Shown piece after piece: positions 16,824-24,930 of a stretch of 64,000 nt of DNA. The notes under the pieces were generated by a model. The model saw only the letters and a list, made by a program, of their open reading frames with translations, had not been told where the DNA came from and ran no database searches. This DNA comes from Litorivivens sp041624475 (GTDB lineage: Bacteria; Pseudomonadota; Gammaproteobacteria; Pseudomonadales; Spongiibacteraceae). The first letter of the stretch is position 1; the number at the start of each line of letters is the position of its first letter. A program made the translations under genes and the position numbers. The stretch covers positions 1-64,000 of the forward strand of contig NZ_JBFJUX010000008.1 of NCBI RefSeq assembly GCF_041624475.1, in the 5' to 3' direction.

Positions 16824-17606
16824 ATGAAAAAAACGCCTGCCCACACGGGTCCGAACCTGTTTTCCGCCTTTCTTGAACTGCGCGCCTTTCTTGAGGCTAC
16901 CGCGGCGGCGTCATTTCAGCCGATGCTGAGAAGTATCGCCAAAGGTGATGGTCAGCCGGTGATCGTTGTTCCTGCTTTTATGACCGGTGACGGTGGCACG
17001 GCTTTGCTGCGCCGTTACCTGAATGCAGCCGGATTTAACAGCTACGGCTGGAGGCAGGGCCGGAACACGGGTATTCGTCAGGAGTTTCTCGATAACCTGC
17101 TTAACCAGGTCGAAGAGGTGTCAATGCGGCACGACGGCGCCAGGGTGTCGCTGGTTGGCTGGAGTCTTGGAGGTGTTTACGCGCGCGCCGCAGCCAATGC
17201 CGAGCCGGAGCTGGTGCGGCAGGTGATAACACTGGGCTCACCGTTTAATGTGGCTACCACGGACAGTATTTCCGGTGGTGTCGCCAAGCTGTACGAATGG
17301 GTAAATCCGGGCGGCCTGAGCGACCCCATGCTGGCGGCGGCGGACACTTGGCGTCAATCCCCGCCGGTACCTTCTACAGCGATTTACAGCACCGGTGATG
17401 GTGTGGCTGACTGGCACTACTGCATCGATGAGCCAGGTTATCAGACCGAGAATGTGCGGGTTCCCGGAAGTCATATGGGGCTGACTCACAATGCCGCAGT
17501 CATGTATGCGGTCGCAGAGCGTCTGGCACAGAAGGATGGTGACTGGGTGCCATTTAACAGCAACTGGCTGCGGCGCCTGTGCTTCCGCGATGCCATAGCG
17601 TCTTGA
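16824..17606 (+). CDS. Alpha/beta hydrolase, lipase-like
   Basis: 260 residues from ATG 16824, chosen over the ATG at 16812 because GGAGAG is placed 5 bp upstream. Nucleophile elbow GWSLGG gives a serine hydrolase G-x-S-x-G. A likely catalytic Asp lies in STGDGVADW and His in GSHMGLTHN. VIVVPAFMTGDGGTALLRRYL provides the oxyanion region. No signal peptide is obvious. It diverges from the phasin gene across a 286-bp intergenic region, so a link to storage-lipid turnover is possible. Canonical PHA depolymerase signatures (for instance GVSWGG) are absent, so the substrate is open. Confidence 0.8.
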   Translation: MKKTPAHTGPNLFSAFLELRAFLEATAAASFQPMLRSIAKGDGQPVIVVPAFMTGDGGTALLRRYLNAAGFNSYGWRQGRNTGIRQEFLDNLLNQVEEVSMRHDGARVSLVGWSLGGVYARAAANAEPELVRQVITLGSPFNVATTDSISGGVAKLYEWVNPGGLSDPMLAAADTWRQSPPVPSTAIYSTGDGVADWHYCIDEPGYQTENVRVPGSHMGLTHNAAVMYAVAERLAQKDGDWVPFNSNWLRRLCFRDAIAS

Positions 17607-17652
17607 AGAGTGGCTTTCTGATCCGCAAGTTTCTTTAAGCGGGATTTAAACG

Positions 17653-17683
17653 AAAAAGGCACGCCATTTGGCGTGCCTTTTTT
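17653..17683. terminator. Bidirectional terminator between hydrolase gene and pckA
   Basis: Perfect stem AAAAAGGCACGCC / GGCGTGCCTTTTT around an ATTT loop, with A-run and T-run on opposite sides, so it can serve both convergent genes. Confidence 0.9.
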
Positions 17684-17702
17684 ATGGAGCAGTGCTTTTG
17701 GT

Positions 17703-19256
17703 TCAGCTGGCTTTGGGGCCTGCCGCCACGATGGCGTCAGCAACATCGAACTTCTTGATGTTTTCCTGAAACAGCTTGGCCAGTTTGCTCGCTTCTGCGT
17801 CGTAAGCGGCCGTGTCACCCCAGGAGTTGCGTGGATTGACGTACTTGTCGTCGACGCCGGGGATGGATTTCGGAATATCCAGGTTAAGGATGTCCAGATG
17901 CTCGGTTTCCACATCGCTCAAAGCGCCGTTCTGCGCTGCAGCGACTACGGCACGAGTTACCGGAATCGGGAAGCGCGAACCGGTACCGCCAGCAGCGCCG
18001 GAGCCACCGGTCCAGCCGGTGTTGATCAGGTACACACGCGAGCCGAAGTCGGCGATGCGTTTCATCAGCAGTTCGGCGTAGTCACCGGCAGGGCGCGGCA
18101 TAAAGGGCGCGCCAAAGCAGGTGGAGAAGGTCGGGTGTATGCCGGCCTCTGCGCCCAGCTCGGTTGAGCCGACCCGGGCGGTGTAACCGCTCAGGAAGTG
18201 GAAGGCAGCCGCTTCTTTACTGAGGATGGACACGGGCGGCAGAACGCCGGACACGTCACAGGTCAGGAAGATGACGGTTTGCGGCTCCCCTGCAGCATTT
18301 TGCGGAACGCGTTTTTCAACGTGCTCCAGCGGATAGCAGCAGCGGCCGTTTTCGGTCAGGCTAGTGTCGTCGTAATCCGGAGTGCGGGTTTCCGCGTCAA
18401 TCACCACATTTTCAACAATGGCGCCGAAGCGGATCGCGTCCCAGATGATGGGCTCGTTTTCCTGGCTCAGGTTGATGGTCTTGGCGTAGCAGCCGCCTTC
18501 GATGTTGAATACGGAGCCCTTGGCCCAGCCGTGCTCGTCGTCACCGATCAGGAAGCGGGCCGGGTCGGCGGAGAGAGTGGTTTTACCTGTACCGGACAGG
18601 CCAAAGAACAAGGTGGTGTCGCCTTCGTCACCGACGTTGGCGGAGCAGTGCATTGGCATCACGTCTTTTTCCGGCAGCAGGAAGTTCTGCACGGAGAACA
18701 TGGCTTTTTTCATTTCACCGGCGTAGCGCATGCCGGCGAGCAATACTTTGCGCTGGGCAAAGTTGATAATCACTGTGCCGTCAGAGTTGGTGCCATCGCG
18801 CTCCGGGTCGCAGACAAAACCGGCAACGTTGAGGATGGTCCACTGCTCTTTGCCCTTGGGGTTGTACTTGTGCGGGCGCACGAACATGTTGCGACCGAAC
18901 AGGGACTGCCAAGCGGTTTGGGTGTGAACTTCAACGGGCAGGTAGTGCTCTTCATGAGCGCCGACGTGGAGGTGCGAAACAAAACGATCGTGATCAGCGA
19001 GATAATCTTCAACCCGGTTCCACAGGGCGTCGAACTTGTCGGCGTCGAAGGGGCGGTTGACGCTGCCCCACTCGATAGCGTCGCCGGTAGAGGGCTCTTT
19101 AACAATGAAGCGGTCGCCCGGAGAGCGGCCGGTACGCTTGCCGGTTGTAACAACCAGGGCGCCGTTATCAGCGAGTTCGCCCTCACCACGCGCCAGCGCT
19201 TGCTCGATAAGCCGCGATGGCGCTAAATCTGTGTAAACAATCGTTTCTGCACTCAT
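17703..19256 (-). CDS. pckA: Phosphoenolpyruvate carboxykinase (ATP)
   Basis: 517 residues. Converts oxaloacetate and ATP to phosphoenolpyruvate for gluconeogenesis, which fits a fatty-acid-using organism. Visible signatures: RTGRSPGDRFIV, phosphate-binding GLSGTGKTTLSADP (P-loop), the metal-binding LIGDDEHGW, and NFAQRKVLLAG. The protein ends normally in the YVNPRNSWGDTAAYD region plus a short helix. It lies 157 bp downstream of hslO on the same strand, matching the yrfG-hslR-hslO-pckA neighbourhood known from E. coli. Confidence 0.96.
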   Translation of the reverse strand: MSAETIVYTDLAPSRLIEQALARGEGELADNGALVVTTGKRTGRSPGDRFIVKEPSTGDAIEWGSVNRPFDADKFDALWNRVEDYLADHDRFVSHLHVGAHEEHYLPVEVHTQTAWQSLFGRNMFVRPHKYNPKGKEQWTILNVAGFVCDPERDGTNSDGTVIINFAQRKVLLAGMRYAGEMKKAMFSVQNFLLPEKDVMPMHCSANVGDEGDTTLFFGLSGTGKTTLSADPARFLIGDDEHGWAKGSVFNIEGGCYAKTINLSQENEPIIWDAIRFGAIVENVVIDAETRTPDYDDTSLTENGRCCYPLEHVEKRVPQNAAGEPQTVIFLTCDVSGVLPPVSILSKEAAAFHFLSGYTARVGSTELGAEAGIHPTFSTCFGAPFMPRPAGDYAELLMKRIADFGSRVYLINTGWTGGSGAAGGTGSRFPIPVTRAVVAAAQNGALSDVETEHLDILNLDIPKSIPGVDDKYVNPRNSWGDTAAYDAEASKLAKLFQENIKKFDVADAIVAAGPKAS

Positions 19257-19413
19257 TCTCTCGTCCTGTCAAAACGCTCCCGTTGGCTTTCAAGTCGCAA
19301 CTTGCAGCTCTTGTTTGGGGGCCTGTCTTTGGGCTGCCGCTGCCGGCTTGCAGGGGCGCCAATTTTCGGGGGCGCCATTATGTCAAAAAAGCCGGGCCAG
19401 CGCTAACCCTGCC

Positions 19414-20277
19414 TTAGTGGGGTTGTTCGCGGCCAGAGTTCCCCAGCAATGCGTCGACATCAGGCTCGCTGAAGCTGTAAAAACGGTTGCAGAATTCACA
19501 GTTTACGTCGATCACTGACCGCTCTTTGAGAATGTCCCGCAGCTCGTTCTCGCCCAGTGAAAGCAGTGCATTTTCCAGCCGCTCGCGGCTGCAAGTACAT
19601 TGAAACTGCACGGGTTTTTGCGGGTGCAGGCGAAGGTTTTCCTCGTGATAGAGACGGTAAAGGAGGGTTTCCCGCGGCAGGGTAAGCAGCTCTTCCTGAG
19701 TAAGGGTAGCGGCCATGTGACTGAGGTGCTGCCACTGTGAACTATTACCGTCACCCGGTAATTGCTGTAACAGGAAGCCACTGGCGCGCTGGCCATCGCT
19801 GTGCAGCCAGAGTCGGGTTTCCAATTGTTCGCTTTGCTTGAAATAGGCTTCGAGGCTGGAGGCGAGGCTGTTGCCGTCGAGCATGACAATGCCCCGATAG
19901 GGTTCGCCGTTGCGCGGCTGAATGGTCAGCACCAGTTGGCCGTTAGTAAAAAGCTGGCTGAAGTCGGCGCTGGTGGCCTCTTGAGCCTGACGGGCGATGG
20001 CGCGGAAGCTTTGGGCATTGGTGGCTTCGGCCATGATCAGCGGAATCTCGCCTTCACTGCGAATCTGAAGGGTCAAAATGCCGTCAAATTTGATGGTTTC
20101 TGCCAGCAGGCAGGCGGCGGCGCACAATTCACCCAGCAGTTCTGCCACCACCGGCGGGTAGTGATGAACCGCGAGCAGCTCCTGATAGCTGGTATCGAGC
20201 AATACGTGCTCGCCGCGCACGGCGCAGTCATCGAATGTGAAGCGGCTGATGGTGTCCGCGCAGCTGTGTTTGGTCAT
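19414..20277 (-). CDS. hslO: Redox-regulated chaperone Hsp33
   Basis: 287 residues from the ATG at 20277 (MTKHSCADTIS). The frame is open for another ~90 codons upstream, but those would run through hslR and have no family similarity. Hsp33 is a holdase switched on by oxidation. The C-terminal redox switch with four zinc-binding Cys is intact: CTCSRERL and CEFCNRFY, about 30 residues apart. Core motifs such as GELCAAACLLAETIKFDG and EENLRLH are present. Spacing to hslR is 25 bp, indicating one operon. Confidence 0.95.
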   Translation of the reverse strand: MTKHSCADTISRFTFDDCAVRGEHVLLDTSYQELLAVHHYPPVVAELLGELCAAACLLAETIKFDGILTLQIRSEGEIPLIMAEATNAQSFRAIARQAQEATSADFSQLFTNGQLVLTIQPRNGEPYRGIVMLDGNSLASSLEAYFKQSEQLETRLWLHSDGQRASGFLLQQLPGDGNSSQWQHLSHMAATLTQEELLTLPRETLLYRLYHEENLRLHPQKPVQFQCTCSRERLENALLSLGENELRDILKERSVIDVNCEFCNRFYSFSEPDVDALLGNSGREQPH

Positions 20278-20302
20278 AGTCTGGGTTCGGTAATAGTCTG
20301 TT

Positions 20303-20695
20303 TCAGGTTTGCTGTTTAAAGCGGTGAATCTGGCGGCGTTGTTTTTTGTTGGGTCGCTCGCGGCTGACCAGATCGGCGCCGGGACCAAAGGCCTTGCGCT
20401 GGGCGGCGCGTGCCTCTCGCTGCTTGATGCTGTCTTCGGTTTCGCGGTAGAGAAGCTGTGCTTCAGGCGCGCCCCGGCGCTGGTCTGACAGGGCCTGTAC
20501 TTCCACGGTTTTGGCGTCCCAGCCCTGACGAATGGTAAGGGTGGCGCCGAGTTCAACCTCTTTGCTGACTTTGCAGCGTTCCCCGTTGTAGTGAACCTTG
20601 CCGCCGTCGATGGCCTGCTTGGCGAGACTGCGGGTTTTGAAAAAACGCGCCGCCCAGAGCCATTTGTCCAGGCGCACCTTGGGGGCTTCGGTCAT
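20303..20695 (-). CDS. hslR: Ribosome-associated heat-shock protein Hsp15
   Basis: 130 residues. The S4 RNA-binding domain at the N-terminus (VRLDKWLWAARFFKTRSLAKQAI, residues ~8-30) is diagnostic. The C-terminus is strongly basic (RPNKKQRRQIHRFK). Hsp15 binds free 50S subunits carrying nascent chains and helps recycle stalled complexes. Its ATG overlaps the yrfG stop by 4 bp, so translation is probably coupled. Confidence 0.94.
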   Translation of the reverse strand: MTEAPKVRLDKWLWAARFFKTRSLAKQAIDGGKVHYNGERCKVSKEVELGATLTIRQGWDAKTVEVQALSDQRRGAPEAQLLYRETEDSIKQREARAAQRKAFGPGADLVSRERPNKKQRRQIHRFKQQT

Positions 20696-21348
20696 GGAGT
20701 GGGCAAGAGTTCGTCGAAGTGATGAATGGCCGGGAATGCCAGGTTGTCGCGAATGGACTGCTTGCTGTCGGGTTGACGCAGGGTCAGCAGGTGGGCAATG
20801 CCGAAATCGGCGGCGGCCTGCAGGACACTGGCGTTGTCGTCTACCAGCAAGGTGCGCTTCTCATCAAAGGGCGCCTCTTCACTGAGTTTCAGCCAAAACT
20901 GAGGGTCTTCCTTGGCGGCGGAAAACTGGTGGGAAATGACGATCCGGTCAATCCAGCGGTCCAGGCTGGTGCGCTCCATCTTGATGTCAAGGCTATGCTG
21001 GTGGGCATTGGTTACCAGCCAGACTTCGCGGTGGGAGTCGCTCAGCCACTGCAAAAACTCTTCGACATAAGGGCGGATGGCAATCAGGTGATGGACTTCG
21101 CGCTTGAGGCTTGGGATATCGAGCTTCAGTTCCTCGGACCAGTAATCCAGGCAATACCAGTTCAGGGTGCCCTGTTTGGCAGTGATCTGTGCTATCAGGC
21201 TATCGCGCGTGCTGTCCAGCGGCGTACCGTGAATTTCGCTATAACGCAGCGGCAAATGCTGAGTCCAAAAATAGTTGTCGAAATGGAGGTCGAGCAAGGT
21301 GCCGTCCATATCGAGCATGACGGTATCGATGTCCTGCCAGTTAATCAT
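20692..21348 (-). CDS. yrfG: GMP/IMP nucleotidase, HAD superfamily (YrfG)
   Basis: 218 residues from ATG 21348 (MINWQDID). HAD motifs: LDMDGTLLDL (nucleophile Asp and acid/base Asp), the VTNAH Thr, a Lys in SAAKEDPQF, and the LLVDDNASVL Asp pair. The conserved order yrfG-hslR-hslO identifies it as the purine-nucleotide 5'-phosphatase YrfG. It is the first clearly recognised gene of the operon. Confidence 0.9.
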   Translation of the reverse strand: MINWQDIDTVMLDMDGTLLDLHFDNYFWTQHLPLRYSEIHGTPLDSTRDSLIAQITAKQGTLNWYCLDYWSEELKLDIPSLKREVHHLIAIRPYVEEFLQWLSDSHREVWLVTNAHQHSLDIKMERTSLDRWIDRIVISHQFSAAKEDPQFWLKLSEEAPFDEKRTLLVDDNASVLQAAADFGIAHLLTLRQPDSKQSIRDNLAFPAIHHFDELLPTP

Positions 21349-21421
21349 GGGCTGGATGCTGTCCGGTTTGGGTGTAACAGGAATTCTAGCACCGCAGATA
21401 AGGTGGGGAACAGACTTGCAC

Positions 21422-21604
21422 TCAGTGTTTGTCTTTTGTCTTGTCGCAAAGACCTTCGCTGACGTAGTCCACATTGAGCCACCATTCGTCGCCAGCGTGA
21501 TCGCGCAGGCGCGGCAGGCTGCGGTCGCGGTAGGCCTGAGGCTTTACGAACTGGGTTTGCTTGGACTGATCTTCCGGCGCCTTGTCTTTGTTTTCGGAGG
21601 CCAT
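21422..21604 (-). CDS. Possible small charged protein upstream of yrfG
   Basis: 60 residues from ATG 21604, rich in Lys/Asp/Gln, with no signal peptide or membrane segment. A weak AGGTAG ribosome-binding site lies about 7 bp upstream. It sits on the same strand 73 bp before yrfG and could be the first gene of that operon. The two Trp and a Tyr in the DEWWLNVDYV stretch look like a folded or binding segment rather than random sequence. The family is not recognised and the ORF could be spurious. Confidence 0.4.
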   Translation of the reverse strand: MASENKDKAPEDQSKQTQFVKPQAYRDRSLPRLRDHAGDEWWLNVDYVSEGLCDKTKDKH

Positions 21605-21692
21605 GACGACTACCTGACTGCATGCATGGCAGGCCAGTGTAAGAGTGAAGGGGGTGAAAGGGAGTAGGGGAAAACCCCTACTCCAGACTGGG

Positions 21693-22916
21693 TCAGTGCT
21701 GGTTTCCGGAGGGTATGTCCTTGAATGCCATGCCTTTATCGGCGCGAGGTTCCTGCGGCAGACCAAGTACCTGTTCGGCGATGATATTGCGCATCACTTC
21801 ATCGGTGCCGCCAGCCAGACGGATGCCTGGAGCGAACAGTACCGACTTCTGGAAGTGGGCTTTCTGCGGGGCCAGTGCATCGTCACAGATAGCGCCGGTG
21901 TCGGCCATCAGCTGCAAGGCGTAGTTGGCAATGTCCTGGTTCATGACGGCGCCGACCAGTTTGCCAAGCGCCGCTTCCGCGCCGGGCATGCCGCCCTTGG
22001 CGACGGCTGTGAGCATGCGATTGGTAGAGGCCTTGATGCCGGCGTGCTGCGTGTACCAGATGGCCAGGCGATCGCGCACCACCGGATTGTTGACCACCGG
22101 CTCGCCATCCAGCTCCAGCGTTTGCACCAGCTCGAAAAACTCCGGGAAGCCATCGGGCTGCACACCAGAGATAGCCAGGCGTTCATTCATCAGCACCAGC
22201 AGGGCTGCGCCCCAGCCGCCGCCGACTTCACCCAGGCGCTGGCTGTCGGGAATCTCGGCATTGTTAAAGAACACTTCGTTAAAGTGAGAGCCGCCGTCCA
22301 TCTGTTTGATGGGCTGTACATCCACGCCCGGCTGTTTCATGTCGATAAAGAACATGGTCATGCCGCGGTATTTGGAGACCTCGGTGTCGGTGCGACAGAG
22401 GATGACGCCGTAGTCTGAGTGCTGTGCGCCGGAGGTCCAGATTTTCTGGCCGTTGACAATCCACTTGTCGCCTTTCAGTTCTGCCTTGGTGCGCAGACCG
22501 GCAACGTCGGAGCCGGCGCTTGGTTCGGAGAACAGCTGGCACCAGACATCTTCTGCCGAAGCCATGCGCGGCAGCAGTGTGGTTTTCTGCTCTTCAGAGG
22601 CAAAATGCATCAGGGCCGGGCCACAGTTGCCCTGGCCAATAACGAAGTAACCGTCGGGCTCGTCGTATTTAGCCACTTCCTGTGACCAGATAACTTTGTG
22701 AATCTGGGTCAGGCCGGCACCGCCATATTCTTTGGGCCAGGTGGGGCAGGCGTAACCGGCGTCATAAACTTTCTGGTACCAGGCTTTGGCGCGCTCGTAG
22801 GCTTCTTCCTGACTGGTTCGGCCGCCGTCTTTGGTTTTCGCAGTAGCGTTGGTTTTTAACCAGGCCTGAACCTCTTTGCGAAACTCGGCCTGTTCCGGGG
22901 TATCTTTAAAATCCAT
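21693..22916 (-). CDS. Acyl-CoA dehydrogenase, FadE-type large subunit
   Basis: 407 residues. Acyl-CoA dehydrogenase fold: N-terminal helical domain with WPKEYGGAGL, the FAD/substrate loop EPSAGSDVAGL, the beta domain with NGQKIWTSGA, and the C-terminal helical domain. The usual catalytic-Glu position (EGT) reads GGTDEV, but NERLAIS supplies a Glu in helix G, as in isovaleryl/long-chain enzymes. It lies 13 bp downstream of a second, diverged acyl-CoA dehydrogenase gene, the typical signature of heteromeric alpha2beta2 enzymes acting on bulky (for example sterol or cyclic) acyl-CoAs. The substrate is not determinable here. Confidence 0.9.
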   Translation of the reverse strand: MDFKDTPEQAEFRKEVQAWLKTNATAKTKDGGRTSQEEAYERAKAWYQKVYDAGYACPTWPKEYGGAGLTQIHKVIWSQEVAKYDEPDGYFVIGQGNCGPALMHFASEEQKTTLLPRMASAEDVWCQLFSEPSAGSDVAGLRTKAELKGDKWIVNGQKIWTSGAQHSDYGVILCRTDTEVSKYRGMTMFFIDMKQPGVDVQPIKQMDGGSHFNEVFFNNAEIPDSQRLGEVGGGWGAALLVLMNERLAISGVQPDGFPEFFELVQTLELDGEPVVNNPVVRDRLAIWYTQHAGIKASTNRMLTAVAKGGMPGAEAALGKLVGAVMNQDIANYALQLMADTGAICDDALAPQKAHFQKSVLFAPGIRLAGGTDEVMRNIIAEQVLGLPQEPRADKGMAFKDIPSGNQH

Positions 22917-22929
22917 AGTCCTTCTCCTC

Positions 22930-24042
22930 TCAGGCAGCCTTGATGCGCAGCAGGCGCTCGACGAGTAATTCTTTCCACTGGGGATTGCCGCCGAGAATCA
23001 GCGACAGGGCCTGGGCCCGGCGATAGTAGAGGTGGCAGTCAAACTCCCAGGTAAAGCCCATGCCGCCGTGGGCCTGAATGTTTTCCTTACTGCACTGGTA
23101 ATAGGCGTCAATGGCGCTGACCCGCGCGGTGGCCGCAGCCAGTGGCAGTTCGGCATCGTCCGCCGACAGAGCCCAGGCGCCATAGTATGCGTTGGAGCGG
23201 GCCAGTTCGGTGGCGACAAACATGTCGGCGAATTTGTGCTTGATGGCCTGAAAGGAAGCGACCTGGCGACCAAAGGCGTAGCGCCCGACGGTGTACTCCT
23301 TGCCCATCGCCAGGGCGGCATCACAGCCGCCGATCTGTTCGAAGGCGAGCAATACAGCGGCGCGATCGTAAAGGGTATCGAGCAGGGTTTGAATGTCTTT
23401 GCAGTCTGCCAGCTTTTCAGCTGCAGCTCCGTCAAAGTTCAGTTCTGCCAGCGGCAGGGTCGGGTCAATACTGGTCAGCGACTTGCGGCTGACGCCGGAT
23501 GCGGAAAGATCGACCAGATACAGCCCAGGCTGGTCGTTCTCGGTAGCAAGCACGACAGCCTTGTCGGCAATGGCGCCGTGGAGAACGGCTGTTTTCTTGC
23601 CGCTCAGTTTGCCGGCAGTGACGGTGGTGGCGAGCTGGCCGAGTTTCAGTGCGCCCGGCTTTTCCTGCGCAGCCAGGCAGCCGATCCACTCACCGGCAGC
23701 CAGTTGCGGCAACCAGCTGTCCTGCTGGGCTTTGTCGGCACCCAGTTTGATGGCTTCGGTGGCGAGGTAAACGGAAGCAATGAACGGCACTGGCGCCAGT
23801 GCGCGGCCGAGTTCTTCGGCAATCACACAGAGCTCGAGATAGCCAAGACCCAGTCCACCCTGATCTTCGGCAATGGCGGTGGCGGGCCAGCCCAGTTCGA
23901 CAATCTGCTGCCAAAGGGGCTGATCATAAGCCTGCTCGCCTTCCAACGTCTGGCGAACGCGTGCGGTGGTGCACTCGCTGCTGAGAAAGTTGCGAGCCTG
24001 CTCCTGAATAAATTTCTGATCTTCAGAGAAGTCAAAGTTCAT
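22930..24042 (-). CDS. Acyl-CoA dehydrogenase, partner (small) subunit
   Basis: 370 residues, shorter than its neighbour. Retains the N-terminal domain (WPATAIAEDQGGLGLGYLEL), a weakened FAD loop (the E-P-x-A-G-S-D motif is replaced by AAQEKPGALKLG), and the C-terminal HGGMGFTWEFDCHLYYRRA block. Such diverged copies serve as the second subunit in two-gene acyl-CoA dehydrogenases. A ribosome-binding site lies before the ATG at 24042. First gene of the pair; a TetR regulator precedes it on the same strand with a 101-bp gap. Confidence 0.88.
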   Translation of the reverse strand: MNFDFSEDQKFIQEQARNFLSSECTTARVRQTLEGEQAYDQPLWQQIVELGWPATAIAEDQGGLGLGYLELCVIAEELGRALAPVPFIASVYLATEAIKLGADKAQQDSWLPQLAAGEWIGCLAAQEKPGALKLGQLATTVTAGKLSGKKTAVLHGAIADKAVVLATENDQPGLYLVDLSASGVSRKSLTSIDPTLPLAELNFDGAAAEKLADCKDIQTLLDTLYDRAAVLLAFEQIGGCDAALAMGKEYTVGRYAFGRQVASFQAIKHKFADMFVATELARSNAYYGAWALSADDAELPLAAATARVSAIDAYYQCSKENIQAHGGMGFTWEFDCHLYYRRAQALSLILGGNPQWKELLVERLLRIKAA

Positions 24043-24143
24043 GCTTTGCTCCCGGGTTCTGTGCGGTTTAAGAATCCGGAAGCTTAGCGGCGAGCAGCGG
24101 GAGCCACAATAGCAAAACCCTGCGTGGGAAGTGCCAGATCAGG

Positions 24144-24755
24144 TCAGACCAGGCGCAGATTGGCGCTTCGTCTGCGGGCGACACCAAATAAAGCCTGAAC
24201 TGCCCGTCGCGCATCGTCGGCGCTGGCCGGCATGCAGCGGAAGGAGAAGGCCAGCCGGCTGACCATATCCAGAATGTCGCTCAGTGCGCCGGCATCTGGC
24301 GTGCGTCGCCGGTAGTCGAGGTAGGCGTCCTTAAACAGCTTTTGCCATTCTTCGTTAGCGGCGTCGCCGGTCATATGCGCCAGCAGCTCGTCAGCATTGC
24401 CGCTGCTGAGTAAATCCTGGCTGCCGCGGCTGGGCGAAAGCACATCTGCCGCGCAGACCACGGCTTCCTCTACCATGCGGGGGAAATCGTGACTGTAAGA
24501 GGAGCAGGCCGTTGCCAGCAGGTCAAACAGGCGGCGACGCTCAAGATCGATGACCGCGGAAATAAGTTCGGCTTTACCGGCATAGTAGCGATACACTGTG
24601 CGACGTGTAACATTGGCCGCATTGGCCACGTCTTCAATGGTGGTTGCCTGCACACCTTTGCTGACAAAACAGGTGATTGCCGCACGCAGCAGTTTCTTTT
24701 TGCCTGTGTCAACGTCATCTACTCGGGCGCCATTGCCCCAACGTCTGCTAGCCAT
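24144..24755 (-). CDS. TetR/AcrR-family transcriptional regulator
   Basis: 203 residues. N-terminal helix-turn-helix: TIEDVANAANVTRRTVYRYYAGKAEL (residues ~38-65). The C-terminal helical domain is not similar to any I can name. It lies between the acyl-CoA dehydrogenase pair (same strand, downstream) and a divergent KAS III-like/hydrolase operon. It probably controls one or both in response to an acyl-CoA or related ligand. A GTACATGTAC palindrome lies in the divergent intergenic region. Confidence 0.88.
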   Translation of the reverse strand: MASRRWGNGARVDDVDTGKKKLLRAAITCFVSKGVQATTIEDVANAANVTRRTVYRYYAGKAELISAVIDLERRRLFDLLATACSSYSHDFPRMVEEAVVCAADVLSPSRGSQDLLSSGNADELLAHMTGDAANEEWQKLFKDAYLDYRRRTPDAGALSDILDMVSRLAFSFRCMPASADDARRAVQALFGVARRRSANLRLV

Positions 24756-24819
24756 AAGCCGAATTCTCTTGGTGTATCAACAGGAATGGTAGCAATTCCC
24801 CCCCCCTGAGTGCCTACCC

Positions 24820-24829
24820 GTACATGTAC
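24820..24829. promoter_or_regulatory. GTACATGTAC palindrome, candidate operator
   Basis: Ten-bp perfect palindrome in the 175-bp divergent region between the TetR gene and the KAS III-like gene, overlapping a second near-palindrome (GTACATATAC). The position suits an autoregulated TetR operator, but half-sites longer than 5 bp are not seen. Confidence 0.35.
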
Positions 24830-24930
24830 ATATACGCCCTCTGACCCGCGAACTGGCCGGAATCGGGATGGCACAGGTTTTATGGCTGTTGCATAATCCC
24901 GAAGATTGTAATCCGGAAAAGTTGACTGTT

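Noticed and set aside
16824..17606. PHA depolymerase
   Set aside because: Nucleophile elbow is GWSLGG and no depolymerase box or substrate-binding domain is visible; kept as a general hydrolase.
18198..19226. A 342-codon open frame antisense to pckA
   Set aside because: No motifs or start context; pckA explains the region.
20278..20556. N-terminal extension of Hsp33 by ~90 residues
   Set aside because: It overlaps hslR out of frame and contains no family residues; the ATG at 20277 gives the normal Hsp33 start.
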